Assembly (NCBI RefSeq): GCF_006442315.1
Contig: NZ_VFVY01000015.1
Span: forward strand, 62,001-126,000
Direction: 5' to 3'
DNA length: 64,000 bases
Origin: Mesorhizobium sp. B2-3-4
GTDB taxonomy: Bacteria > Pseudomonadota > Alphaproteobacteria > Rhizobiales > Rhizobiaceae
The notes under the pieces are model-generated. The model saw only the letters and a program-made list of their open reading frames with translations. It had not been told where the DNA came from and ran no database searches. Of the stretch, positions 57,494 to 64,000 are shown piece after piece. A program made the position numbers and the translations under genes. The number at the start of each line of letters is the position of its first letter. Positions within the stretch are counted from its first letter, which is position 1.

Positions 57494-59437
57494 TCAAGAT
57501 GATGCATCTACCACCGCGGCGCGATACCGCCCGTAGCCGACCTTCACGAGCAGGCCTTCCTTGCACATCCGGGACAAGTAACAGCGGGGGATTCCTGCAT
57601 TTGACAACTCACAGGTCCGCACCTCACCGCCCTTGCGAGCCAGAGCAACAGCTTGGTCGCGAAGTGACGGCTGGGGAACACCCGTAAGGCGAAGTGCCTC
57701 CGCACGGTCTCGGTCGCGTTTTCGCATCTTGAGTGCTTGCGGCGCATTCTGGCGAAGAGCTATAGCGAATTCGTAATTCGCGGCTTCACCGATCCCGGCG
57801 AGCCACTTCAGATCAAAACTGCGAACGCCGCTTGCACGCGGTTCCACTCCCGAGCCGCCCTGCTCCGTGGCAAGCGTCTGCAGGAGTTTGATTTTGGAGC
57901 CAGTGATCCGAATTTCGGCATCTCCCACTTCAATCCGCTGCACTAGCGCCTGCACGTAGTGACGGCTGAACCCATTATCCGTTCGAATCTTCTTTCGCGC
58001 CTCTAGGCCGAACCGGTGAAGCAACTCCGGCGTAATCGTGGTTTCCCCGCTTTCCGTGCGCACTTCTGCACGCTCAGCGTCGGCACGCGCAGCGTCTCGG
58101 GCTTGCTTCAGCTCACCGATTCGCCCTTTAAGATTGGTATCACCCAAATCGGCGAGGCCAGTTTCGATCGCCTCGTACAATCGCGTGAGCTTGGCATCGG
58201 CGTCCGCAGCCTGCCTCTTCAGCTCAGCGACTCGGCCCTTTCGCCGCTCCGCTTGCTCGTCGCGCCGCTTTATCAACCCCGACAGCAACTCTTCCAGCCG
58301 GGCTGGCTCCAGTAGCCGATCCTCCATATAGGCAACGACCTTCGTATCGAGTTCCTCCATGGGGACTGTGCGTCCTCGGCATCCGGTCTTTCCCTGACGC
58401 GCTGCCGTGCAGCAGGTGTAGTAGCGATACTGTTTCCCCCTACCCGATGTACGCAGGGTCATCGCCCCACCACAATCAGCGCAGAAGCAGACGCCACCCA
58501 GCAAGGTGCCTCCGCTCACGAATCGGGGCGCTTTCAACTGCGGGCTTCGGGACCGCATCATTTGCTGGACCTCGGCAAACTCCTCAGGGTCGACGATAGG
58601 CTCGACGATCACTTCAACCACCTGATCGTCGGGGTTCTGTTGTTTCTTGCGCCAACTGGCCACGTTGAAGCGGTGGCGTCCAATGTACGTCTCACGCGTC
58701 AGAATTTGATGCACCGCGCCAACACCCCACCGTCCACCGGTCTGGGTCCGAATGCCTCGAATGTTCAAGAAGTCAGCGATCTGCCTCGCCCCCATGGGTC
58801 CGTTTCCCGCGCCAATGCGCGCGAGGCGGAACATCAGGCGGACGGTACCGACTCGTGCGGGATCCGGTTCGATCTTCTTCTTCGTCCGCGAGCCGCGCTG
58901 CTCGGCAGCGACGATCCTGTAGCCAAAGGGCGCGCGGGAGCCATTCCAATAGCCCTGCCGGGCATTCTCACGCATAGCTCGAAGCGTGTGTTTGGCGTTT
59001 TCCTTCGATTGATACTCGTCGAAGAGCGCCATGATCTGGCGCATCATCACACTCATCGGATCGTCACCGAGATCCTGGGTGGTGGATGTTAGCCGGATGC
59101 CGTTCTTCGCCAAGCGGCGCACATAGAACTCAAGCTGAAACTGGTCGCGGAAGAAGCGCGAGAATGAATGCACGATAATGAACTCGAACGGAGCCGGCTT
59201 TTGCGCCGCTGCGTCCATCATCCGTTGAAACTCCGGCCGGCGGTCGTCTGTTGCCGATGCGCCGGCCTCCACGAACTCCGCAACAACGGATATTCCCTTC
59301 GCTGTGCAATAGGATTGGAGCTGACGTCGCTGATCGGGAATCGAAAGATCGTGCTCGGCTTGCCGACCAGTCGAAACTCTCAAATACAAAGCCGCGCGCC
59401 CTGATGACGGCAAGGCGTTGATGACCGTGAGGGTCAT
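57494..59437 (-). CDS. Large serine recombinase
   Basis: 647 residues from ATG 59437, GGGAGG upstream. The resolvase domain has catalytic Ser22 in YLRVSTGRQ and SFSRFFRD near 91-98. The recombinase domain spans about 165-300 (APFGYRIV, GARQIADFLNIRGI). A zinc ribbon with CFCADCGG and a later CC/C pair near 340-375 precedes a coiled coil (RRKGRVAELKRQAADADAKL). The C-terminal 150 residues form an additional helical region. It catalyses integration or excision of a mobile element; no other mobility genes remain nearby except the small gene at 59462. Confidence 0.94.
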   Translation of the reverse strand: MTLTVINALPSSGRAALYLRVSTGRQAEHDLSIPDQRRQLQSYCTAKGISVVAEFVEAGASATDDRRPEFQRMMDAAAQKPAPFEFIIVHSFSRFFRDQFQLEFYVRRLAKNGIRLTSTTQDLGDDPMSVMMRQIMALFDEYQSKENAKHTLRAMRENARQGYWNGSRAPFGYRIVAAEQRGSRTKKKIEPDPARVGTVRLMFRLARIGAGNGPMGARQIADFLNIRGIRTQTGGRWGVGAVHQILTRETYIGRHRFNVASWRKKQQNPDDQVVEVIVEPIVDPEEFAEVQQMMRSRSPQLKAPRFVSGGTLLGGVCFCADCGGAMTLRTSGRGKQYRYYTCCTAARQGKTGCRGRTVPMEELDTKVVAYMEDRLLEPARLEELLSGLIKRRDEQAERRKGRVAELKRQAADADAKLTRLYEAIETGLADLGDTNLKGRIGELKQARDAARADAERAEVRTESGETTITPELLHRFGLEARKKIRTDNGFSRHYVQALVQRIEVGDAEIRITGSKIKLLQTLATEQGGSGVEPRASGVRSFDLKWLAGIGEAANYEFAIALRQNAPQALKMRKRDRDRAEALRLTGVPQPSLRDQAVALARKGGEVRTCELSNAGIPRCYLSRMCKEGLLVKVGYGRYRAAVVDASS

Positions 59438-59461
59438 GCGACACCTCCCTTTTTAGAAATG

Positions 59462-59704
59462 TTATGTTTGGCGCAACAGTTCGTCCAACAACGCCCCGAA
59501 TTGAACCTCGAAGACATCGAGTTCGACGTCAGTGACCGGGACTCGGTCCGGCCAGTCATCGGAGATATTGAGGTCGCGACCATCCTCGGCAACCCGTCCT
59601 GCGCGGCGCCGACGCCGTGCATCCGGCACACTGCTACCGCTGGCGTAGTCATAGAGATCGAAATGGCCTTGCCAGGCAGGCGATGGAAATATGTTGTGGC
59701 GCAT
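59462..59704 (-). CDS. Small acidic protein upstream of the serine recombinase
   Basis: 80 residues from ATG 59704, GGGGCG just upstream. MRHNIFPSPAWQGHFDLYD, an Arg-rich middle (RRRRRAGRVAED) and an acidic end (VELDVFEVQFGALLDELLRQT). It lies 24 bases before the recombinase gene on the same strand, so may be its partner or directionality factor; no family is recognised. A competing frame (59434-59889) begins MGRFDNVPDRRAISRLLRYAE and could encode a gene overlapping its start. Confidence 0.5.
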   Translation of the reverse strand: MRHNIFPSPAWQGHFDLYDYASGSSVPDARRRRRAGRVAEDGRDLNISDDWPDRVPVTDVELDVFEVQFGALLDELLRQT

Positions 59705-59979
59705 CGCCCCATTGTGCCGACAATCGGCACAAAATTGAACTGCACCAGACGACTATCGGCAACTTCTAAAGTGCAAGGACGGATGCCCGCTGTGGTATTC
59801 AACCATCCTGGCGGATTGCGTCGCACTTCCGCGTAGCGCAATAACCGGGAAATGGCTCGCCGGTCAGGTACATTATCGAATCTGCCCATCCGCCGCTCCG
59901 TTTCCTCTATCAGGCTTCATCTCTCTGGAAATATTACCGGGAACAAACGCAATTTCTGGCGCTTCGGGAGGAATATCTG

Positions 59980-60897
59980 TCAACCTCGCGCAGGGGGCCC
60001 CGTGGAAAACGCAGCAATGAGCGCCTCGAGTGAGACATTCAGTGCGTTCGAAAAGGTCCTGCCCTTCTGCCAAATCGCAACGTAGTGATAGAGCGCGGAC
60101 GGCTCCACTGGCCTTATTCCCAGGTGAAACGCCGCATATTCACGCGCAATAATCTCATTGGTTATCGAAATGCCCAGGCCAGCCGAAACGTATCCGGCTT
60201 CGTGACCGTTGCAATCGAATTCCACCAGTATGTCTGGCTCAACGCCGGCGAAGCGCAATGCATTGAAGTTCATCTGGTGGGCGGCGAACTGGGGATCGAT
60301 GTCGACGATCGTTTCGCCGGCCAGGTCTTGAGCCTCGATACAGGTCTGTTTTGAAAACCGGTGGTCGGGATGAAAGATGCACACGTTGCGTGCTGACCCG
60401 AGGGGCGCCCATTCAAACAGGCGCGGATCCAGCGGCAACCTGGAGATTCCGAGATCGGCATACCCGGACAGTATGTGTTCGCCGATCTGCTCGTAGCTTC
60501 CAGAAATCGACCGGACGTTCGAAGCGGTCTTTGCGTGGATGATCGCCACGACCTTGGGCAAGGTCACGAACCCGAAAACAGAAGGCGCGGCAATCGCAAT
60601 CCGCTGCTTTTCCTCGTTCTTCATCGCGAAGATCGACGCTTCCAGGCGATCCAGGGACGTCAGGGCAAGTTCCACGTTTCGCAGGAGTTCCCAGGCTTCC
60701 TGCAAGGGGACGATGCGGTTGGCTGATCTCTTGAAGAGCGTGATGCCGAGCGTGGTCTCGAGTTGCTTCACATGTTGACTGACGGCCGGCTGGCTAATCC
60801 CGAGCGCAACCGCTGCTCGCCTTGTCGAACCGGCCCGCAACACTTCTCGGAACACCTTCAGTTGACGGAGCTTCAGGTCGCTCTGCAGCAACTCCAT
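59980..60897 (-). CDS. LysR family transcriptional regulator
   Basis: 305 residues from ATG 60897, AAGGAG nine bases upstream. N-terminal winged helix (LKVFREVLRAGSTRRAAVALGISQPAVSQHVKQLETTLG) and a substrate-binding effector domain. It is divergent from an amino-acid ABC transporter operon, with inverted repeats in the shared 272-base spacer. This resembles OccR/NocR-type control of opine or amino-acid uptake. The ligand is unknown. Confidence 0.94.
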   Translation of the reverse strand: MELLQSDLKLRQLKVFREVLRAGSTRRAAVALGISQPAVSQHVKQLETTLGITLFKRSANRIVPLQEAWELLRNVELALTSLDRLEASIFAMKNEEKQRIAIAAPSVFGFVTLPKVVAIIHAKTASNVRSISGSYEQIGEHILSGYADLGISRLPLDPRLFEWAPLGSARNVCIFHPDHRFSKQTCIEAQDLAGETIVDIDPQFAAHQMNFNALRFAGVEPDILVEFDCNGHEAGYVSAGLGISITNEIIAREYAAFHLGIRPVEPSALYHYVAIWQKGRTFSNALNVSLEALIAAFSTGPPARG

Positions 60898-60975
60898 TGC
60901 CTGCGCTCCTTTTCGTGACAACGCCACCCGTGACGCGGATAACGCCAACCTGGGGAGCAACGAGCCGGATCAGTA

Positions 60976-60992
60976 TATAACGGCACGTTATA
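60976..60992. promoter_or_regulatory. LysR-type operator candidate
   Basis: TATAACG (60976-60982), a three-base spacer, CGTTATA (60986-60992): a perfect inverted repeat containing the T-N11-A signature of LysR sites. It lies 79 bases upstream of the LysR start. Confidence 0.65.
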
Positions 60993-61042
60993 GATAAAAG
61001 AATAAAAATTATAGATTGAGTATGTAATTTCATCCGTTAGAA

Positions 61043-61057
61043 TTAGACAATATCTAA
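61043..61057. promoter_or_regulatory. Second LysR-type operator candidate
   Basis: TTAGA (61043-61047) and TCTAA (61053-61057) form an inverted repeat with five-base spacer in an AT-rich region (60975-61115), 67 bases beyond the first site and nearer the transporter promoter. Confidence 0.45.
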
Positions 61058-61169
61058 AATTAACTCCACATTATAAATATAACAATTCGCAACCTTAGGT
61101 TATACGGCTTGGTCATTCTGACAAAGGCCGGCGTATCCTGCGGTAATTGCGAGTCGAGGAACGCGCCCC

Positions 61170-61829
61170 ATGGGTGGTTTTACTACTCAGTTTGTTGCCG
61201 CACTCACCGTGACCATAAGCCTGGCCCTTGTCAGCGGCTGCCTGGGTACGGCATTTGGGTTGTTCGTGGCGATTTCAAAGGGCACGGCACAGCCGCGCCT
61301 CAACAGCGTCGTGACGGCCTACACCACGGTCGTCCGTGGTGTACCAGAACTTCTCATTATCCTGCTCATCTACTTCGGCGGAACGACCCTCGCTAGCAAG
61401 ATCGCCGGCCGGTATGTCGAGGTGAACGCATTCACCGCAGGCGTTATCGCTCTCTCGGTCGTTTTCAGCGGTTATGCGACCGAAGTGTTTCGCGGCGCGA
61501 TCGCGGCGGTGCCAGCGGGTCAAACCGAAGCGGCAAAGTCGCTTGGGCTGAACGCCTGGCAGCGCTGGATGTTCGTCATCGGACCGCAGATGCTGCGGTT
61601 GGCGCTGCCTGCCTATGGCAATCTCTGGATTTCGCTCTTCAAGGACACCGCCCTGGTCTCGATCGTCGGTCTGACCGATATCATGCGCGTCGCGTATGTA
61701 GGGGCCGGATCCTTACGCGCACCATTGACCTTCTACCTTGCGGCCGCCGCTCTCTACCTCTCGCTGACCACCGTCACGCTGCTGTCGATCCGGCTGGCTG
61801 AGCGGCGCTATCCGGCCCTCGGCCGGTAG
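61170..61829 (+). CDS. Polar amino-acid/opine ABC transporter permease (HisQ/OccQ type)
   Basis: 219 residues from ATG 61170, GAGG nine bases upstream. Five helices; TVVRGVPELLIILLIYFG near 50-70 and the cytoplasmic EAA loop EAAKSLGLNAWQRWMFVIGPQ are diagnostic of the His/Glu/Gln/Arg/opine permease family. It pairs with the next gene as a heterodimeric channel. Confidence 0.94.
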   Translation: MGGFTTQFVAALTVTISLALVSGCLGTAFGLFVAISKGTAQPRLNSVVTAYTTVVRGVPELLIILLIYFGGTTLASKIAGRYVEVNAFTAGVIALSVVFSGYATEVFRGAIAAVPAGQTEAAKSLGLNAWQRWMFVIGPQMLRLALPAYGNLWISLFKDTALVSIVGLTDIMRVAYVGAGSLRAPLTFYLAAAALYLSLTTVTLLSIRLAERRYPALGR

Positions 61830-61842
61830 GAGGGAGCGACCC

Positions 61843-62595
61843 ATGAACCTCGGCCTGATGTTTGACGCAATGGTTGTCCTGCCTTCGGGCGTCGGTCTCA
61901 CATTGACCCTGACGGTCTTGTCGCTAACGGCCGGATTTCTTCTGTCCGTGCCGCTGGCCTTCATCCGCGCATTCGGACGTCCCGGCCTCTCGCTTGCGGT
62001 GCTCGCATACACCTACGTCATTCGCGGCACGCCGATGCTTGTTCAGCTGTTCCTGCTCTATTATGGCCTCGCTCAGATCGAGGCGGTGCGATCCAGCATC
62101 TTCTGGGTCATCCTGCGCGACCCCTTTTGGTGCGCACTGCTTACATTTTCGCTGAACAGCGCGGCACATACCACCGAGATCCTGTGCCGAGGTCTCCAGT
62201 CCGTACCGAAGGGTGTCACCGAGGCGGCCACGTCTCTCGGCTTGAAACGCTTCCAGATCGCTCGCCTGGTCACCTTCCCGATCGCCTTCAGGATATCGCT
62301 CCCGGCCTACGGCAACGAGGTCGTGGGCATGATCAAGGGCTCGTCCCTGGCGAGCACCGTAGCGCTGCTCGAGATCACCGGCATGGCGCGACAGATGGTG
62401 TCCACCACGTTCGCACCGTACGAGATCTTCATCGTCGCCGGAGCGATCTACCTATCGCTCACCTCGATTGCCGTAAAAGCGATCCAACTCCTGGAGCGAT
62501 GGCTTTCGACCGACGGCCATCCTGTGCGTCGACGAAAAGCGCGATTGCGCCCCGCCCTACCTGATCACGAGATCACGACGACGCCCCTGCCCTAA
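61843..62595 (+). CDS. Polar amino-acid/opine ABC transporter permease (HisM/OccM type)
   Basis: 250 residues, AGGAGGGAG upstream. IRGTPMLVQLFLLYYGL and the EAA loop EAATSLGLKRFQIARLVTFPIAFR match the family; a basic C-terminal tail (VRRRKARLRP) is cytoplasmic. No ATPase gene lies in the window; it may be downstream of 64000. Confidence 0.94.
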   Translation: MNLGLMFDAMVVLPSGVGLTLTLTVLSLTAGFLLSVPLAFIRAFGRPGLSLAVLAYTYVIRGTPMLVQLFLLYYGLAQIEAVRSSIFWVILRDPFWCALLTFSLNSAAHTTEILCRGLQSVPKGVTEAATSLGLKRFQIARLVTFPIAFRISLPAYGNEVVGMIKGSSLASTVALLEITGMARQMVSTTFAPYEIFIVAGAIYLSLTSIAVKAIQLLERWLSTDGHPVRRRKARLRPALPDHEITTTPLP

Positions 62596-62648
62596 CCCGC
62601 GGGTTTTTTCGGCAGCCCATTCCACCCACACCAACGAAGAGGTGCATC

Positions 62649-63497
62649 ATGCGTATACCCCTGGCTATTGCTGTTTCTATCGCTTCCCTGATGTCGGCAT
62701 TTCCGGCCAGTGCCGAAAGCAAGAGCGTCATATCCATTGCCACTGAAGGCGCCTCGCCGCCCTGGGACGGCACCGATGCGAACGGTCAGCTCTACGGCTA
62801 CGATATCGATGTTGGACAGGAGCTGTGTCGTCGCATCGAGATCAGATGTACCTTTGTCCCACAGGATTGGGACGGGATCATCCCGGCACTGCTTGTCGGC
62901 AAGTTCGACGTGATCATGTCTGGCATGGCGATCACGGAAAAACGCAAGCAGAAGATTGCGTTCTCCGTTCCCTACGCCACCGGCTTCAACCAGTTCGTTG
63001 TGCGCAAGGACCTGGGTCTCGATCCTGGCGACATCAAGGAGAAGGTCAACCTCTCAAGCCTCGGGGCCAAGGAAAAGGCGACCATCGAACGCCTCAGATC
63101 GACACTCGCCGGCAGGGCGATCGGGGCCCTGCGCTCGTCGAATTCGGAAGCAGTCGTGAAGGAAATGCTGGGCGATGTCGTGACCATTCGCAGTTATGAC
63201 AGCCAGGACAACATGAAGCTCGATCTTGCCGCGGGTCGCATCGACGGCGGCCTCGCCGACTATTTCACCTGGCGGGATTTCCTGGAGACGCCTGCCGGCT
63301 CGGATGTGGTGTTTTTCGGGCCGGAACTGAAGGGTGGGCTCTGGGGGCCGGGCGTCGGCGCCGGCATGCGCAAGGACGATGCCGAGTTGCTCGCCAAGTT
63401 CAACGCGGCAATCGAGGCGGCTACGAAGGATGGGACGATCAAGGCCTTGAGCCTGAAATGGTTCAAAAGCGATATCTCACCGGCCGTCTCGCAATAG
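62649..63497 (+). CDS. Periplasmic amino-acid/opine-binding protein
   Basis: 282 residues. Signal peptide (IAVSIASLMSAFPASA), then IATEGASPPWDGTDANGQLYGYDIDVGQELCRRI, the canonical start of the SBP_bac_3 family. QDWDGIIPALLVGKFDVIMSGMAITEKRKQKIAFSVPYA supplies the ligand-binding core with the Asp/Arg pair. It delivers the ligand to the two permeases encoded just upstream. Confidence 0.95.
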   Translation: MRIPLAIAVSIASLMSAFPASAESKSVISIATEGASPPWDGTDANGQLYGYDIDVGQELCRRIEIRCTFVPQDWDGIIPALLVGKFDVIMSGMAITEKRKQKIAFSVPYATGFNQFVVRKDLGLDPGDIKEKVNLSSLGAKEKATIERLRSTLAGRAIGALRSSNSEAVVKEMLGDVVTIRSYDSQDNMKLDLAAGRIDGGLADYFTWRDFLETPAGSDVVFFGPELKGGLWGPGVGAGMRKDDAELLAKFNAAIEAATKDGTIKALSLKWFKSDISPAVSQ

Positions 63498-63571
63498 GCG
63501 CAACCGACTTCGACATTGACGTGGCGCCAGCCGGAACGCCGGCGCCCTCCCCTCCTTCAAGGCGAGCCCCC

Positions 63572-64000
63572 ATGAAAAACCAGTTCTGCGTGGTCGTTAC
63601 CGGCCAATCCCTGATCAAGCACGACATCCGTGACGTCAAAGACGAACGCTTCATCGCGGTTACGGACTTCCTGCGCCAAGGCGACGTCGTCTTCACCAAC
63701 TTCGAGTCGACGATCCTCGGCAAGCACGGCGGGTGGCCGACCAAGGGCAAATACTTCGGATATTCCAGGGCTGAAGTGCTCGACGCATTGCAGGCCATCG
63801 GTTTCAACGCGCTTGCGCTCGCGAACAATCACGCCTTCGATCTCGGAGCTGGCGGCATCCTCTCGACGCTGGAGGAGGTGGAAGCGCGCGGTTTCCTGCA
63901 TGCCGGCATCGGGGCCGACGAGACTGATGCGAGGAACCCGGGCCGCCGCCGGCTGGGCGCGCGTGAGGTCGCGCTTCTTGCGATGGATGCAGGCCCCGGC
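63572..64000 (+). CDS. CapA-family protein (poly-gamma-glutamate synthesis-type phosphoesterase), partial
   Basis: 143 codons to the window edge; the 3' end is missing. VVTGQSLIKHDIR, FTNFESTILGKHGGWP, and FNALALANNHAFDLGAGGI are the CapA metallophosphatase motifs (NNHxxD). No signal peptide is visible at ATG 63572. In a transport/catabolic operon it probably acts on the transported compound, not on a capsule. A GC-rich inverted repeat (63523-63546) lies in front. Confidence 0.85.
   Translation, partial: MKNQFCVVVTGQSLIKHDIRDVKDERFIAVTDFLRQGDVVFTNFESTILGKHGGWPTKGKYFGYSRAEVLDALQAIGFNALALANNHAFDLGAGGILSTLEEVEARGFLHAGIGADETDARNPGRRRLGAREVALLAMDAGPG

Noticed and set aside
59434..59889. 151-codon minus-strand frame overlapping the small gene before the recombinase
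   Set aside because: Its second half is a mirror of the better-looking frame at 59462-59704; only the first 60 codons look plausible, so it was not listed as a gene.

Overview
The window reads as a rhizobial (Mesorhizobium-like, Hyphomicrobiales) chromosome or large replicon. This is inferred from the high GC content, the many alphaproteobacterial small-protein families (DUF982, DUF2934, DUF6894, DUF1236, DUF427, PRC-barrel, ferritin-like YciE), the HWE histidine kinases, and repeated EcfG-type general-stress promoters (GGAAC-N16/17-CGTT). No rRNA, CRISPR array, insertion sequence or replication origin was seen.

Layout. (1) 0-3.1 kb: a Crp/Fnr regulator cut by the window edge and small stress-type proteins. 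(2) 3.2-10 kb: a glycan locus with a methyltransferase, a frameshifted GT4 glycosyltransferase, an amidohydrolase, a second glycosyltransferase, UDP-galactopyranose mutase (glf), and a GH1-like protein whose C-terminus looks like a shrunken sugar-nucleotide reductase. (3) 10-23.4 kb: a stress/signalling region with a YciE ferritin-like protein, a divergent Crp/DUF6894 pair, DUF2934, a TPP-dependent oxidase-like enzyme, two DUF982 proteins, Hsp20 with a ROSE-like RNA thermometer, two HWE kinases (one broken), a receiver protein and an EAL remnant. (4) 23.6-35.5 kb: an eleven-gene, tightly overlapping minus-strand operon for alternative complex III (ActA-F) plus a caa3 cytochrome oxidase with an A2-type subunit I, and a Sco copper chaperone. 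(5) 35.6-44 kb, plus strand: membrane PQQ glucose dehydrogenase, an SDR oxidoreductase, a HAD-phosphatase/P-loop-ATPase fusion, and an EmrAB-like efflux pair. (6) 44-54 kb: a second stress-gene region that mirrors region 3 in inverted order, with several decayed genes, and a DUF2231/PQQ sugar dehydrogenase operon. (7) 54-57 kb: a broken Lrp regulator divergent from arginase and ornithine cyclodeaminase. (8) 57.5-59.7 kb: a large serine recombinase with one small companion gene. (9) 60-64 kb: a LysR regulator divergent from a polar amino-acid/opine ABC transporter, then the start of a CapA-like protein.

How it fits together. Periplasmic PQQ glucose dehydrogenase delivers electrons to quinone. 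The ACIII-caa3 operon, divergent from it, would re-oxidise quinol and reduce oxygen. Six sites with the exact GGAAC-N16/17-CGTT pattern lie upstream of correctly oriented genes: the small gene at 2454, yciE, the HWE kinase at 20127, the ACIII-caa3 operon, the efflux operon and the small gene at 44080. This suggests that much of the window belongs to one general-stress regulon that includes a whole alternative respiratory branch. Outside the respiration/efflux block many genes carry frameshifts or nonsense codons; from 23.6 to 44.4 kb I found none.
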